Numbered from the stretch's first letter, positions 11,686-24,180 are shown. The stretch is DNA of 64,000 bases from Prosapia bicincta (GCA_036971475.1 JBAIZL010000006.1:63075898-63139897), one strand, 5' to 3'. Numbers and translations: made by a program. The notes: generated from the letters alone by a model not told the origin.

Positions 11686-12588
11686 TCTCACGACTGACAC
11701 AGTGGTCACTAGTGTCGGCGGTCTCACGACTGCTACAGTGATCAGTTATTTCGGGGGTCTCACGACTGATACAGTGGTCACTAGTGTCGACGGTCTCACG
11801 ACTGCTACAGTGATCAGTTATTTCGGTGGTCTCACGACTGCTACAGTGATCAGTTATTTCGGTGGTCTCACGACTGATACAGTGGTCACTAGTGTCGACG
11901 GTCTCGCCACTGCTACAGTTTTCACTAGTTTCGAATGTGTTACGACTATTTCATTGGTTACTAGTGTCGACAGTGTCACAACTTCTACAGTTTTCACATG
12001 TTTTGACGGTCTCCTGACTGCTACAGTTTTCACTAGAGTCGTTTATCTCGTGACTGCTACAATGGTCAGTTGTGTTGATGGTCTTATGACTACTACATTT
12101 ACCATATGTGACGGCTTTCACCTGACTGCCATAGTGGTCACTTGTGTCGAGCGTTTGATGACTGCTTTAGTTTTCACTATTGTCGAGGGTCTCACGACTG
12201 CTACAGTGGTCAGTTGTGTTGATGGTCTTATGGCTACTACAGTTGCCACATACGGCGATTGTCTCCTGACTACTACAGTTGTCACTCATGTCGGTAGTCT
12301 CACGACTGATACAGAGGTTACTAGTGTCAAGGGTCTCACGACTGCTACAGTGGTCACTTGTGTTGATGGTCTTAGAACTACTACAGTTACCACATGTGTC
12401 GACTGTCTCCTGCCTGCTACATTGGTCACCTATGTCGGGGGTGTCACGACAGATACAGAGGTCACTAGTGTCGACGGTCTCACTATTGCTACAGTTGTTA
12501 CGGTGGTCTCACGACTGATACAGTGGCCACTAGAGTCGGTGGTCTTACAACTGATGTAGGTCTGAGTAATGTCGATTGTCTAACGACT

Positions 12589-13296
12589 GGTAATTACAAT
12601 AAAACTAAGCAAATGGATTTGTTAATTTTTAAAGGAAGATACTTAACTGCGCAATAATAAACACACTGTATGACTACAGCTCTCAAAAACTCCTATACCT
12701 CCACACTAAGAAATGAGACATAAAGAAAAGTGTATAAATTCAACAAGTAAAACTTTGTTGTATAAAGAGAGGACAGGACTTTCGGCACACTCTCACTTTG
12801 CCTAGTTTTACTGCAAATTGAATTCTCCTCCGTCGAATACTTTGTCACGTCTCACATCAGCTTTTAACAGCAATTTATAAACACAAACAATAGAGTCTGG
12901 AAGGTTTTTGAGCACCTGATATTCTCCTTAAATTGAAACTCGCCCTTTAAAAATTTCGTAATAGACAGAACCTTATCCCCGGCTGCAGAACTGCTACTTC
13001 TTAAAATTTTTGAAAACAAAGTTAATACTTTAAACATTTTTGTAATGAAATGTAATTTAAATTTAGTTATTTTGGAAAATTTCTTTTTTAAAAATGGAAT
13101 ATCCAGTATACATTCGCCGACTTTACAAAATGGATGTCAAGATTTTTTTAAGAAATTGTTATTAAAACTGGTCTATTAGAAAACCAATAATGTTTCTTGT
13201 GTTACCTAATCCTAAATACTCATACAACTAAAGTTCCCATTAACTCTTTATTTCTTGTCTGGATATTGTCAGTTATAAAACCAAAACACTACACTA
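12589..13296. other. No gene seen
   Basis: AT-rich spacer between the minisatellite and the Jockey-type fragment. A GTGTAGTGTAGTG run (minus) directly follows the LINE stop. Confidence 0.55.
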
Positions 13297-15495
13297 CACT
13301 AACTCAAATACTTTGGTTCTTTTCAATCTTCTAAGCATGCACTGGTTATCGAGAGGCTGTATAGGCACTGCACTTGGATGAAGGTGAAGTCTCTTTTCAT
13401 ATTTTTTGGCTATCGTCTTCATTTCTTATCTTGGGATATTCGGATCTAGTATAATATCTTTGTTTTTTACATACCGATTACTATTAACCATATTTCTCAG
13501 TACCTTATTTTGGAACATCTGAAGTATTTCTACATTAGGTACAATTATACATCCCCACAGTTGGCTGCCATAAAGTCAAACAGGTTTCAAGATATGATTG
13601 TAGTATTTTATTTTCTAATGAGAGATTTGAGTTTCTACCCAAGAACCAATAGTTCTTTTGATATTTAATACGTCTTTCGTTTTCTCGATTAGATGTTTCC
13701 CTCTTAGTTTAGAATCTAGGTTCGTACCTAGATATTTAGCTTTATTTCCATAAGGGATAATGATTCCGTTAACATCCATTAGCGGAGGATCTTTCAGTAC
13801 CTTATTTGCGAAGTTGATGAGGACTGACTTCACTTCATTCTGTTTGATTTTCCATTTATCACTCCATTCTAGGAGTTTCTTTGTACTCTTTGGACTTTGT
13901 CCGTAGATGTATATATGTCTTTGTCAGTTGCTAATAATGATGTCATCTGCAAATATTGCTATGATCGCTTCTGGAGTGGTTAGAATATCACAAATGTAAA
14001 TTAGGTAGAGTACTGGATCCAGAAGATTTCCTTAGGGGTCCACTCCTGCTTTCATTTCCTGAATTTCGGAATATTCCCCCTCTTGTTTAATCCTGAAGGT
14101 TCTGTCAGTTATACTTGACGTTAACAATGAAACATATTCCTTGGAGGGTATCTTATGGATCAGGGCTTCATGCCACACTTTATCAAAGGCTTAAGTCAAT
14201 TTATGGATCAGGGCTTCATGCCACACTTTATCAAAGGCTCAAGTCAATTTATGGATCAGGGCTTCATGCCACACTTTATCAAAGGCTTGAGTCAATTTAT
14301 GGATCAGGCCGTCATGCCACATCTTATCAAAGGCTTGAGTCAATTTATGGATCAGACCTTCATGCCACACTATATCCAAAGACTTGGGGCACGTCTAGAA
14401 ATAGCGCAATGCAAATCTGTTTTCTTCTAAGGCCCGATCTATTATATCCGTTATTCTATGGAGTGGATATATAGTGGAATGGTTTTCTTTGAATACAAAC
14501 TGGTATTCTGGAATCTGATTATTTTTCTCTACGATAACCAGTCTGAAAAAAAACTGGTTTAAGCCTTTTGAGTAAGAGCTTTTCGAATAACTTGGAGATT
14601 GTAACAAGTAGCGATATAGGTCAATATGAATTAATATCATTAGGTAATTTTTTTGATTTTGGTAACATTACAACTTATGCTACCTTTCAGATATCTGGCA
14701 CATATTCAAGTCTAAATGCTGCATTAATAAGATAAGGAAGCATGACTACACCTTACCTTGGCAGCTCTTTCAATATTTGTCCGGTGATGAGATCAAATCC
14801 TAGGGCTTCTTTTGGAATTAGGATTTATCATAATTTCTTAATCCACTTCCTCTATAGTGCCAGTGGTATTTCTTCTGACATTATATTGATACTATCACCT
14901 GATTAGTAATCGTTTATAATCATGTCTGGCTGGAATAAATCTGCTAAGTGTTCTGCAAATAAGCTTTTTGCTTATTATTTTTTCCCCAACGTCCATTTTC
15001 TTTCCTGATTAGAGGTACTGAAGTAATTGGCCTCTTGATTTCTCTGGTGACTCTCCAAAGGGAATAATTTCTTTCCTTCGTATCGTCCATATTCTTCAAA
15101 TAAAAGTTTACAGAATTCTGTTTGAGTTTCCGGATTAACCTCTTTATTTTTTTACTTTTATTATTTAAAACGGTTTTATCCACTGGATCTCTAGACTGCT
15201 GTCATCTTCTTCTTGTATTTCGTTTTTCTTAAACTAGTTTCTTTATTTCTACTGGGTAGTTGTTTCTCTTAGTGATATAATTACTCTGTCTTGTATTATT
15301 ATATGCAGTAGTTTGCATAATCACTATAAATCTTTCACATTCCTTGTCAAGTACTTCTTTGGTCTTCATTGGATATTTAGTTCAATTTTATCTTGTAGTC
15401 TCTGTCTTAAGCTATCCAAATCTGTGTGTTTGTTCACCAAATATGGCCGAACCTCTTTCTTGATGGTTTTTTCACTCAAAATTAATATCACGCTA
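13297..15495 (-). pseudogene. Decayed Jockey-type LINE ORF2 (endonuclease end, reverse transcriptase, C-terminus)
   Basis: Minus-strand fragments appear in the right order for a Jockey-clade ORF2. A degenerate pre-RT linker lies at about 15495-15180. WRVTREIKRPITSVPLIRKE lies in 15183-14944. EYQFVFKENHSTIYPLHRIT and IIDRALEENRFA lie in 14640-14395. Repeated AFDKVWHE motif A units lie in 14393-14154. The AKYLGTNLDSKLRGKHLIEK thumb region lies in 13833-13615. The final LRRLKRTKVFELV ends with its stop near 13297. Many stops and frameshifts interrupt it. There is no ORF1 or 5' leader, so it is 5'-truncated. The motif A segment has been expanded in tandem. Confidence 0.85.
14154..14393 (-). repeat. 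Five 48-bp tandem copies of the reverse-transcriptase motif A segment
   Basis: Units begin at 14154, 14202, 14250, 14298 and 14346, exactly 48 bp apart, which is 16 codons. On the minus strand each reads KLTQAFDKVWHEGLIH or a near variant. This is the RT motif A with the catalytic aspartate. Some copies have a stop in place of the Gln codon. The frame is kept across all copies. Confidence 0.9.
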
Positions 15496-15499
15496 TGAA

Positions 15500-17079
15500 T
15501 AAACTGAGTAATAATAATTTTTAAACTATGCAGATTCCATTTTTAAATTTTTTTCGAATGTTTTTTCCTACTAGCACCGAACATAAAACTTAGTTTTGTT
15601 AACCTGGTAAGTTTGGATAGGAATAGTTGAATGGGAGCGAAGTGGTTGACGTGTGGCACGTGAATTGCCAGTGGTGGTGGGAAGAATGAATAATCATACG
15701 AAATTGGCAAAGGGAATATCGATTTTACTCACCACTGGTTTTACCGAGATTTATTGCGTAAATTCTTCCAGTAATTAATGAAATATCTTTATGTGAAAAT
15801 AAATTCTGTATATTTAAATTCTTATAATGTGTGCCTTCACTTCTATAACTTACCAGATAACGTTTCCATGGTTACCACAGGGTTTATATTACCTACACAG
15901 CACCGTGTTGTGTTTGAGATGGCAGTGCATGTATGTACGTTCTGCTTTCTGATTGTGTTAGTGAACACTTCCAGCAAACACACATATACTAATATATAAA
16001 TATAACCCATATATATCGAAATATATACAGTACATATTGAAAATCCATTATATCAGAATAAACCATATCAAAAGTAATTTTAATGTTCCAATTATATTGA
16101 AGTAACAACTCACTGTATTTAACAACCCACCAAGAGGTTAGGCCTTCATAAATAGATATATTTTTAAATCCTATATTTTCAATGTTTTGTAATATTCTAC
16201 AACAATTTTGCGACGAAACCAGGTCGGCTTTACACAACGGTAATCTGTTCAAAGGTGTTAGAACTTGGTCTCTCACAGTTCAGGTTATTAAATCCTGTGA
16301 TTACACAAAAAGAATAAAAAAAGGCATAAAATAGAATTTCTTTGTATGATGAGGTGTAGACACACAAAAGTTTGTTAAATAAGAACACGGTTGATGCGTG
16401 TGTCAAAGAAATCGATTTGTTAGGAATTTTTCTATACATTCAACATGATCTTTACATATAATAACCTTATTATTAGACTTTATCTCTTAGGATTTCTTTG
16501 TATTTTCGCTAGGAAAAGCCTTTATATTTCTGTGAATATTCACCGTTCATCCACTAAGCATTACACTAAACGTAAGAGTGTTTTCAAGAACGCTGAGCGC
16601 TTTTTAAGAATACCTAGCACAGCATATTATTATTCATTTTGTAGCAGTCAAAAAAAAAATCAGTACATTATTAATTTGACGAAATAGTACTTTTAAAAAG
16701 GCTCTCACTTTAATAAATCCTTGAAAACACTGTATGTAATAGGCAAATATGTTTTTAAAAAAATAATAAATGATATATTTTAATAAAAAAATATAATTTT
16801 AATAAAACGTTTATTTATTATTAAAATTGCAGTTTAATCATAGAAATTCAAAGTATTCATTTATCAAACCTAAAGTACCTCACGGAAGAAATAAAAACAT
16901 TACAGGGATTATTCATGGTACATACGCGTTATAAATATTCTACAACTCACAATTTCTAATTCAAGTGTATTTACAACGTTTTCCATTATAAATGACATTT
17001 TTTGTGTTCCGTGAGAATATGAGAGACGTGTTTTTGTATTGCCTGTGTACAATTTCTTCGGAGATAAATCCCCACCAAA
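15500..17079. other. No confident gene
   Basis: Contains isolated splice-like and Kozak-like motifs (minus strand: ACCATGG followed 14 bases later by a GTAAGT donor at about 15855-15875) but no supporting exon. A 95-codon minus frame at 15989-16276 is unrecognised. Confidence 0.4.
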
Positions 17080-17170
17080 ATGGAAAAGAAAAATGCTTTA
17101 CCCAAGCAACAAAAGAAACAAGTTGAAACAAATATTTATCCCGACGTATATTTCGTTAAAATCCCCAGAG
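17080..17170 (+). CDS. Candidate first coding exon of an unrecognised gene nested in the intron
   Basis: A plus-strand ATG at 17080 lies in a near-ideal context (CACCAAAATGG). It opens 91 nt ending in a near-perfect donor, CCAGAG|GTAAGA. The peptide begins MEKKNALPKQQKKQVE, strongly basic, and ends with YPDVYFVKIPR. The frame continues in the intron to 17331, but composition there turns hydrophobic and AT-rich. The exon ends in phase 1. A phase-compatible 3' exon exists at 29193-29371. I recognise no family. The start context plus donor argue for a real exon; the lack of homology argues caution. Confidence 0.35.
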
Positions 17171-18118
17171 GTAAGACATCTTACGTAGAGTCTAAGTACA
17201 AAATAAATAATAAATGTTCGAATGTAGTTGTATTTCTGCTTCAGCTGTACATTGCTTACGTCTGCTTTAGTGAAGGTTTTATTATTGTGTTGCTTGTTAA
17301 GACCTCATTAAAAGTTATTCTTTTATTGTAGCTATAAGATCTTTACATAATCCAACTAATTATTATGCTGAAGCAAATATAAACTTCTCATTTTACCGTT
17401 AAATTTACTGTTAAATTATTAGTTAAATGAGTTTGACTTAAACATAAGTTAGAGATTAGTGTAAAAAACGAACACACTAAAAGGGTTATAATTTTGATGG
17501 AAAATACTGCGCTATGAAATTGTAATTACGTTTTTCTACTGGAAACATTTCGTTCCTCAGAGCAGGGTAATTTCAGTTTTAAATGCCATTTTACCTTGCT
17601 GACACTGAATTAAAAGTTTCCCTAATCACCGGAGATGCCCGAGGCTTTTCACCCTCTCTTAACAACTTTCTTGTAAAATTAGTTTTCATGTAAAAGCGGG
17701 GGAAGTGACTTGTTACATGCTTTAATAATTATTTACGTATGTTATGAATTTTTGCCTATTTTTCAAAAGAACTTAAAATTTATTAAGAAAGAACTTTGTT
17801 CTCTTGTTTTTATAGAAAGGAATTTTTTCTAGCAATTCAAAGGATTTCTAGAATCTGTATTAAAGCAGTAGTATTCATCGAAAACGTTCAAGTTTTAGGG
17901 GTCATAATACGCAATTGTTTTTTTTTTTTAATTACTACTCATATCGTTTACAGTACTTGAACATCTTGATTTTGTAAAGTTGTTTTTTAATTTTCAATAA
18001 CGGCATTTTCTAGTAAATCAATTTGTTAAATCAATTTTTTATGCATGATACGTCGGCCGAAACCAGTTTGCCCAGAAAAAGTGTTTAGTTTACAAATCTC
18101 TCAGACATAAACCTTGAT
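17171..18118. other. No gene seen
   Basis: AT-rich. It would be the start of the intron of the candidate nested gene. Confidence 0.5.
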
Positions 18119-20395
18119 GTGTTTTTGCTAGTATCTCGTTCAGATAAAAACTATTATATATCTGTAGTTGCTAAATCCTCGTCAGGTAGAACCAGTAGCA
18201 CCTCTGCTGTTGTTAGACCCTCATCGGATAGTACCTGTAATATATGCGCTGTTGCTAGAACCACAGATAGGGCACTATCATATATGTTGATAGTGTTGAC
18301 GGGCAATATACTTGCTGCTGTTATAACCTCATCAAATAGAACTTGTAATATATGCGCTGTTGCTAGAACCACAGATAGGCACTATCATATATGTTGATAG
18401 TGTTGACGGGCAATATACTTGCTGCTGTTATAACCTCATCAAATAGAACTTGTAATATATGCGCTGTTGCTAGAACCACAGATAGGCACTATCATATATG
18501 TTGATAGTGTTGACGGGCAATATACTTGCTGCTGTTATAACCTCATCAAATAGAACTTGTAATATATGCGCTGTTGCTAGAACCACAGATAGGCACTATC
18601 ATATATGTTGATAGTGTTGACGGGCAATATACTTGCTGCTGTTATAACCTCATCAAATAGAACTTGTAATATATGCGCTGTTGCTAGAACCACAGATAGG
18701 CACTATCATATATGTTGATAGTGTTGACGGGCAATATACTTGCTGCTGTTATAACCTCATCAAATAGAACTTGTAATATATGCGCTGTTGCTAGAACCAC
18801 AGATAGGGCACTATCATATATGTTGATAGTGTTGACGGGCAATATACTTGCTGCTGTTATAACCTCATCAAATAGAACTTGTAATATATGCGCTGTTGCT
18901 AGAACCACAGATAGGCACTATCATATATGTTGATAGTGTTGACGGGCAATATACTTGCTGCTGTTATAACCTCATCAAATAGAACTTGTAATATATGCGC
19001 TGTTGCTAGAACCACAGATAGGCACTATCATATATGTTGATAGTGTTGACGGGCAATATACTTGCTGCTGTTATAACCTCATCAAATAGAACTTGTAATA
19101 TATGCGCTGTTGCTAGAACCACAGATAGGGCACTATCATATATGTTGATAGTGTTGACGGGCAATATACTTGCTGCTGTTATAACCTCATCAAATAGAAC
19201 TTGTAATATATGCGCTGTTGCTAGAACCACAGATAGGCACTATCATATATGTTGATAGTGTTGACGGGCAATATACTTGCTGCTGTTATAACCTCATCAA
19301 ATAGAACTTGTAATATATGCGCTGTTGCTAGAACCACAGATAGGGCACTATCATATATGTTGATAGTGTTGACGGGCAATATACTTGCTGCTGTTATAAC
19401 CTCATCAAATAGAACTTGTAATATATGCGCTGTTGCTAGAACCACAGATAGGCACTATCATATATGTTGATAGTGTTGGCGGGCAATATACTTGCTGCTG
19501 TTATAACCTCATCAAATAGAACTTGTAATATATGCGCTGTTGCTGGAACCACAGATAGGGCACTATCATATATGTTGATAGTGTTGACGGGCAATATACT
19601 TGCTGCTGTTATAACCTCATCAAATAGAACTTGTAATATATGCGCTGTTGCTAGAACCACAGATAGGCACTATCATATATGTTGATAGTGTTGACGGGCA
19701 ATATACTTGCTGCTGTTATAACCTCATCAAATAGAACTTGTAATATATGCGCTGTTGCTAGAACCACAGATAGGCACTATCATATATGTTGATAGTGTTG
19801 ACGGGCAATATACTTGCTGCTGTTATAACCTCATCAAATAGAACTTGTAATATATGCGCTGTTGCTAGAACCACAGATAGGCACTATCATATATGTTGAT
19901 AGTGTTGGCGGGCAATATACTTGCTGCTGTTATAACCTCATCAAATAGAACTTGTAATATATGCGCTGTTGCTAGAACCACAGATAGGGCACTATCATAT
20001 ATGTTGATAGTGTTGACGGGCAATATACTTGCTGCTGTTATAACCTCATCAAATAGAACTTGTAATATATGCGCTGTTGCTACAACCACAAATAGGGCAC
20101 TATCATATATGTTGATAGTGTTGACGGGCAATATACTTGCTGCTGTTATAACCTCATCAAATAGAACTTGTAATATATGCGCTGTTGCTAGAACCACAGA
20201 TAGGGCACTATCATATATGTTGATAGTGTTGGCGGGCAATATATTTGCTGCTGTTATAACCTCATCAAATAGAACTTGTAATATATGCGCTGTTGATAGA
20301 GCCGCATCAGGTAAAATCACTAACATCTGTGCTGTGCTTAAAATCTCTTCAGATAGCCCACTAACTTATATGTTGATAGAATCTCGTCGCGTGAA
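18119..20395. repeat. 107/108-bp satellite array with an internal hairpin, 19 near-identical copies
   Basis: Copies starting GCACTATC lie at 18272, 18379, 18486, 18593, 18700, 18808, 18915, 19022, 19130, 19237, 19345, 19452, 19560, 19667, 19774, 19881, 19989, 20097 and 20205. Spacing is either 107 or 108 bp, depending on GG or GGG before the hairpin. Each unit carries an 8-bp hairpin, CACTATCA-loop-TGATAGTG. Degenerate units flank the array on both sides. Copies are almost identical, so the array is young or homogenised. Confidence 0.97.
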
Positions 20396-20469
20396 CCACT
20401 AATATATGTATGATGTTTGCTAGAATATCATCAGATATCAGCAGTAACAACATTTTTGATAGAATCCCG

Positions 20470-21030
20470 TCACATAGAAACTGTTAAATATGTTCCACTG
20501 TTAGACCCCATCAGATAAAATCGTTAACATCTGTGCTGTGCTTAAAATCTCGTATAGAAACTGTTAAATATGTTCTACTGTTAGACCCCATCAGATAAAA
20601 TCGTTAACATCTGTGGTGTGCTTAATATCTCGTATAGAAACTGTTAAATATGTTCTACTGTTAGACCCCATCAGATAAAATCGTTAACATCTGTGGTGTG
20701 CTTAATATCTCGTATAGAAACTGTTAAATATGTTCTACTGTTAGACCCCATCAGATAAAATCGTTAACATCTGTGGTGTGCTTAATATCTCGTATAGAAA
20801 CTGTTAAATATGTTCTACTGTTAGACCCCATCAGATAAAATCGTTAACATCTGTGGTGTGCTTAATATCTCGTATAGAAACTGTTAAATATGTTCTACTG
20901 TTAGACCCCATCAGATAAAATCGTTAACATCTGTGCTGTGCTTAATATCTCGTATAGAAACTGTTAAATATGTTCTACTGTTAGACCCCATCAGATAAAA
21001 TCGTTAACATCTGTGGTGTGCATAAAACCT
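20470..21030. repeat. 80-bp tandem array, ~7 copies
   Basis: CGTATAGAAACTGTTAAATA starts at 20551, 20631, 20711, 20791, 20871 and 20951, exactly 80 bp apart. The unit shares motifs with the last degenerate 107-bp units (TAACATCTGTGCTGTGCTTA), so it probably grew out of the end of that array. Confidence 0.95.
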
Positions 21031-21059
21031 AGTCAGATAGAACATGTAATGTATGCGCG

Positions 21060-22460
21060 GTTGAATCTAAAAACAACAATCTGAATAAAGTATTTTACTT
21101 TAACATATTCTGTTATATAAAACATCCTGTATAGCTCCAAGCATGATGTAATGACTGGGTAGATAAAATGAATTACCTGACCATATTCGAGCATTGTAAA
21201 CCTATGGTAAACTCACCCAGAACTAAAAATAAAGCAGTACGCTTTACAATAAAACAATAGGGTTGTATGAGTACAGAATTATAATTTCTGTATGAAATAC
21301 AAGTCGAGAACAAACATCAAATACAAGAACTAGATACAACAATGGAGATTAGAAGAGAGGCGTCATGGAAATAAAATAATTACAATGCAAGAGGGATCAT
21401 CAGGTGTTGAGACCTTGCATGGGCTGAGTAAATTACAACAAAAAGAGTAAAACTAAAATAATCTCTTGCTATATAAATCGATCATACGGCCATTGTTATG
21501 TGATTATACAAAACATCAAATACAAGTAATAGTAAACGATTCTTTAATTTATATGTAAATATTGGAAATAAGGACAGAGTCAACTTAACCTGGAAAATTA
21601 TCACTTTTTCAAAAAAAAAAACTATTCAGATATAATTTAGATTTATAAAAACGTAATTGGAGTAAAACTCAAATAACATGTTTTAGAATATATTCATAGC
21701 ATACGAGGATATATTTATGTAAGTTATTTATCATTAAATTCACTATGGTAATAATTACAATTTGATAATGCATAATGAATGCAACAAAATATTTGATCGA
21801 ACTCTTAATTGATATTTTCTCAATTTTTGTTCCTTTTTAAATTTATTTCACCATTTTGGAGACACACTTTCTCCACATTGACCGTTTTGTGAATAAATAC
21901 AACATGCTTATATTTAAAATTATATATAAACGTTTACCTTTAGGAAGTTGTCTGAATGTATGAATCTGTCTAGTATGTCTGGAAATATGGAAACGTATAG
22001 TGGCTTCTAACTTTCTACAAAATGACAGTAATTTACACCACAATATTCCAAGTAGCCATAGCCAATGTAATGAAGCTCCCCCTAACGCGAGGTCACTTTA
22101 TCATTTCATAGACAAGGATTCCTTTATTGACATCCCCTCTCCCACCAAGCATGAGTTCTGCATACCAAGTAACATTCGTCCAGTGCCGGTGGTTTTACAT
22201 TATGCATTTACCTCAAGAACATTGGTCGAGATACTTAATCATTACAGTTTTATTACTAGCCAAAACCTTAAAGAACTCAGAGTGCAAGTTTTCTATTTCA
22301 CGTAAGCGGTCTCAATTAATCGCATTGGGGCAGCAGATAATTCGTTTATAGTAGAAAGGTTGGAAGTTTTGAAATTTTTTAAAGTATAAATGATAAAGAA
22401 GAGAATAAAAATCATTTTCACAAGTATACAAGCAATATAAAAAAAATTAAAGCCAATTCC
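21060..22460. other. No confident gene
   Basis: Overlapping frames at 22000-22350 (plus) are unrecognised and lack splice context. Confidence 0.45.
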
Positions 22461-22849
22461 TAGTGAGGTAGACAAGGAAAAATTTTATTTGAGTTACTTT
22501 TTTTTATTACAATTATTATAAATATGTACATACATATGACAGAATCACAATATTAGGAAGCAAAATAGAAAATTCCCTTGCAAATTTCCATTTTCCTCTC
22601 TATACGGTAAATGGTGTACTATTATTTTTGTTTGTTATTATTTATTCCTTTTTTTCGTAACTAATTTATGAAGCTGATGGTGGTCTGTAACTTCTCATTT
22701 TATTCATCTCTTGTAATGCCTCATTATTGCGAAGATCTTTTCTCTTATAATTTCATATACACTTAAATCTTCAAGTTATAGATTTCTAGCTATGAAAAAG
22801 CTGGTTCAGTGCCAAAGTGCTGGATTATAAACATTCCAATTCGACCGTA

Positions 22850-23185
22850 ACACCAAGTTTTTTAAATTTAATGAATGAATGAATATTTGACAAAACTGTA
22901 TTAACATCAATTGCCATCCCCTATAGGTTAAACAAAATGTATTTGGGCTTAATTAGATGAATAAAAACGTATTTTAATAACGATTAAATATTTATGCAAG
23001 ATATATATATATATATATTAATTGTTTAATATTCCTGATGATGTTGGTACTATTAGCCAACGAAAAGCTTTGAATTGTAAATTCAATTATAATTCTTGTA
23101 TTTGTATTTTGACTTTGTTCTTTATTAATACACAAGAATACATATTGCGATATATATATACATGAGGAGAGTGTAGGCTAATAGA
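22850..23185. mobile_element. Partial copy of interspersed family 1 with a nested hammerhead-like element
   Basis: The left part (AACGATTAAATATTTATGC, then (AT)n) and the right part (GAGAGTGTAGGCTAATAGACG) match the two sides of the (TA)n centre of family 1 copies such as 41655-42068. Between them, 23019-23142 is an insert that carries the hammerhead-like motif. Confidence 0.55.
23031..23075 (+). ncRNA. Hammerhead-ribozyme-like motif, well preserved
   Basis: Stem I ATTC/GAAT (23031-23034/23072-23075), core CTGATGA (23035-23041), stem II GTTGG/CCAAC (23043-23047/23057-23061) with a 9-base loop, GAAA (23062-23065), helix III AA/TT closed by GC (23065-23070), U at 23071 as the NUH nucleotide. 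Cleavage would fall between 23071 and 23072. The only departure from the classical core is an extra T at 23042. Activity is inferred from the fold only. Confidence 0.5.
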
Positions 23186-24180
23186 CGGAATAAAAATAAC
23201 CGCCGAAACACCCTACCACAAATTATTTTAAGTCTTAGTAGTCCTGACTGTTTTAATAAAATTTACGTATTGTTTATTGTTTGTTGTTTTATAATTATTT
23301 TAATGTTTTTTGTATTTCTAGATTATTTCAAACGTTTTGTCTTAGAATCTACCATTGATTGGCGATGTTAACAAAAATTTGGTTTTCACCAGGAAAACGT
23401 GTAACGGTAACGAGCAGAATATATATTAGGCGCGGTAACCAATTAGTTACATTGAGATATAAACACGCCAGTAAAATATTATAAGTCTATGCCTTAACAA
23501 AATGGTAAACGTAAACGTATTACGTCTGTTCAATGGGTAAACGTTTTACCATTCACGGTTTTCTATTATAGTAGACAAATACATGACTAAATCAAGGATT
23601 CAACGTAGCCTATCTCGAGAAAGGGTATCCGATCCTAGGATTTGTCAGTGCTTTCTCTGATTCGATTTCTGATTTAGAAAGTAAAGTAAATCATATTGCG
23701 AAAGAACCGAGGCACAAACAGGCGGTCGTGAGACTGACAGAAATAAATAACTATTTTTTTGTTGTTTTTTGACTATACTAGGCAATTATCATCGGTGTCT
23801 AATTTTACTTAGTGTTTTTGGGAACGGTTTAGTTTACTTTAAATACAGTGTAAGTTTAAAGTCATATAATTAATGTCAGCCTGATGGTTTCGATAAACGT
23901 ATTGGACAACAAACAGTAGCGAATATAAAACTTTGTCAGAGGAACAAGTGAATACATCATTTATTAAAGAATATAGCTAATACAAAATGTTTATTAGTTG
24001 TTAAAAAGGTTAATGAATACAAATTTCATTTAATGAATTGATTAAAAATTGGTTCCTAAAAAGTATCAGATGCGCTTAGGAAAGGTGATATTTTAAAAAT
24101 TGGAATAAAAGTGTTTAACTCATTATTATAAATATAATTGAAATTATATTAAACTTTATTGAAATATACATTAAGTAACA
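23185..24180. other. No gene seen
   Basis: AT-rich sequence without convincing frames. Confidence 0.5.

Larger units (their letters stand above)
10045..12588. repeat. 36-bp minisatellite, interrupted by a LINE
   Basis: Units of the type GTGTCGACGGTCTCACGACTG plus CTACAGTGGTCACTA recur every 36 bp on both sides of the LINE at 11014-11671. Units are diverged, except a 72-bp dimer unit amplified at 10283-10770. Because 36 is a multiple of 3, long frames survive on both strands (for example 11702-12559 plus). I do not think they are coding. Confidence 0.93.

Noticed and set aside
11702..12559. 285-codon plus-strand frame of 12-residue repeats (GLTTATVVTSVD type)
   Set aside because: It is the 36-bp minisatellite; a period divisible by three keeps any frame open, and the opposite strand is equally open in the left half.
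14115..14474. Plus-strand frames of repeated YGSGLHATLYQRLKSI
   Set aside because: Antisense of the 48-bp expansion of the RT motif A on the minus strand.
15855..15880. Mini exon on the minus strand (ACCATGG plus GTAAGT donor)
   Set aside because: Only 16 coding bases, no partner exon; could equally be an RFX-like palindromic site or chance.
19893..20402. 169-codon plus frame and its 153-codon minus partner
   Set aside because: Both are produced by consecutive 108-bp satellite units; where the spacing is 107 bp the frame is lost.
18119..21030. CRISPR-like regular repeats
   Set aside because: Units are contiguous tandem repeats without unique spacers, in a eukaryotic intron.
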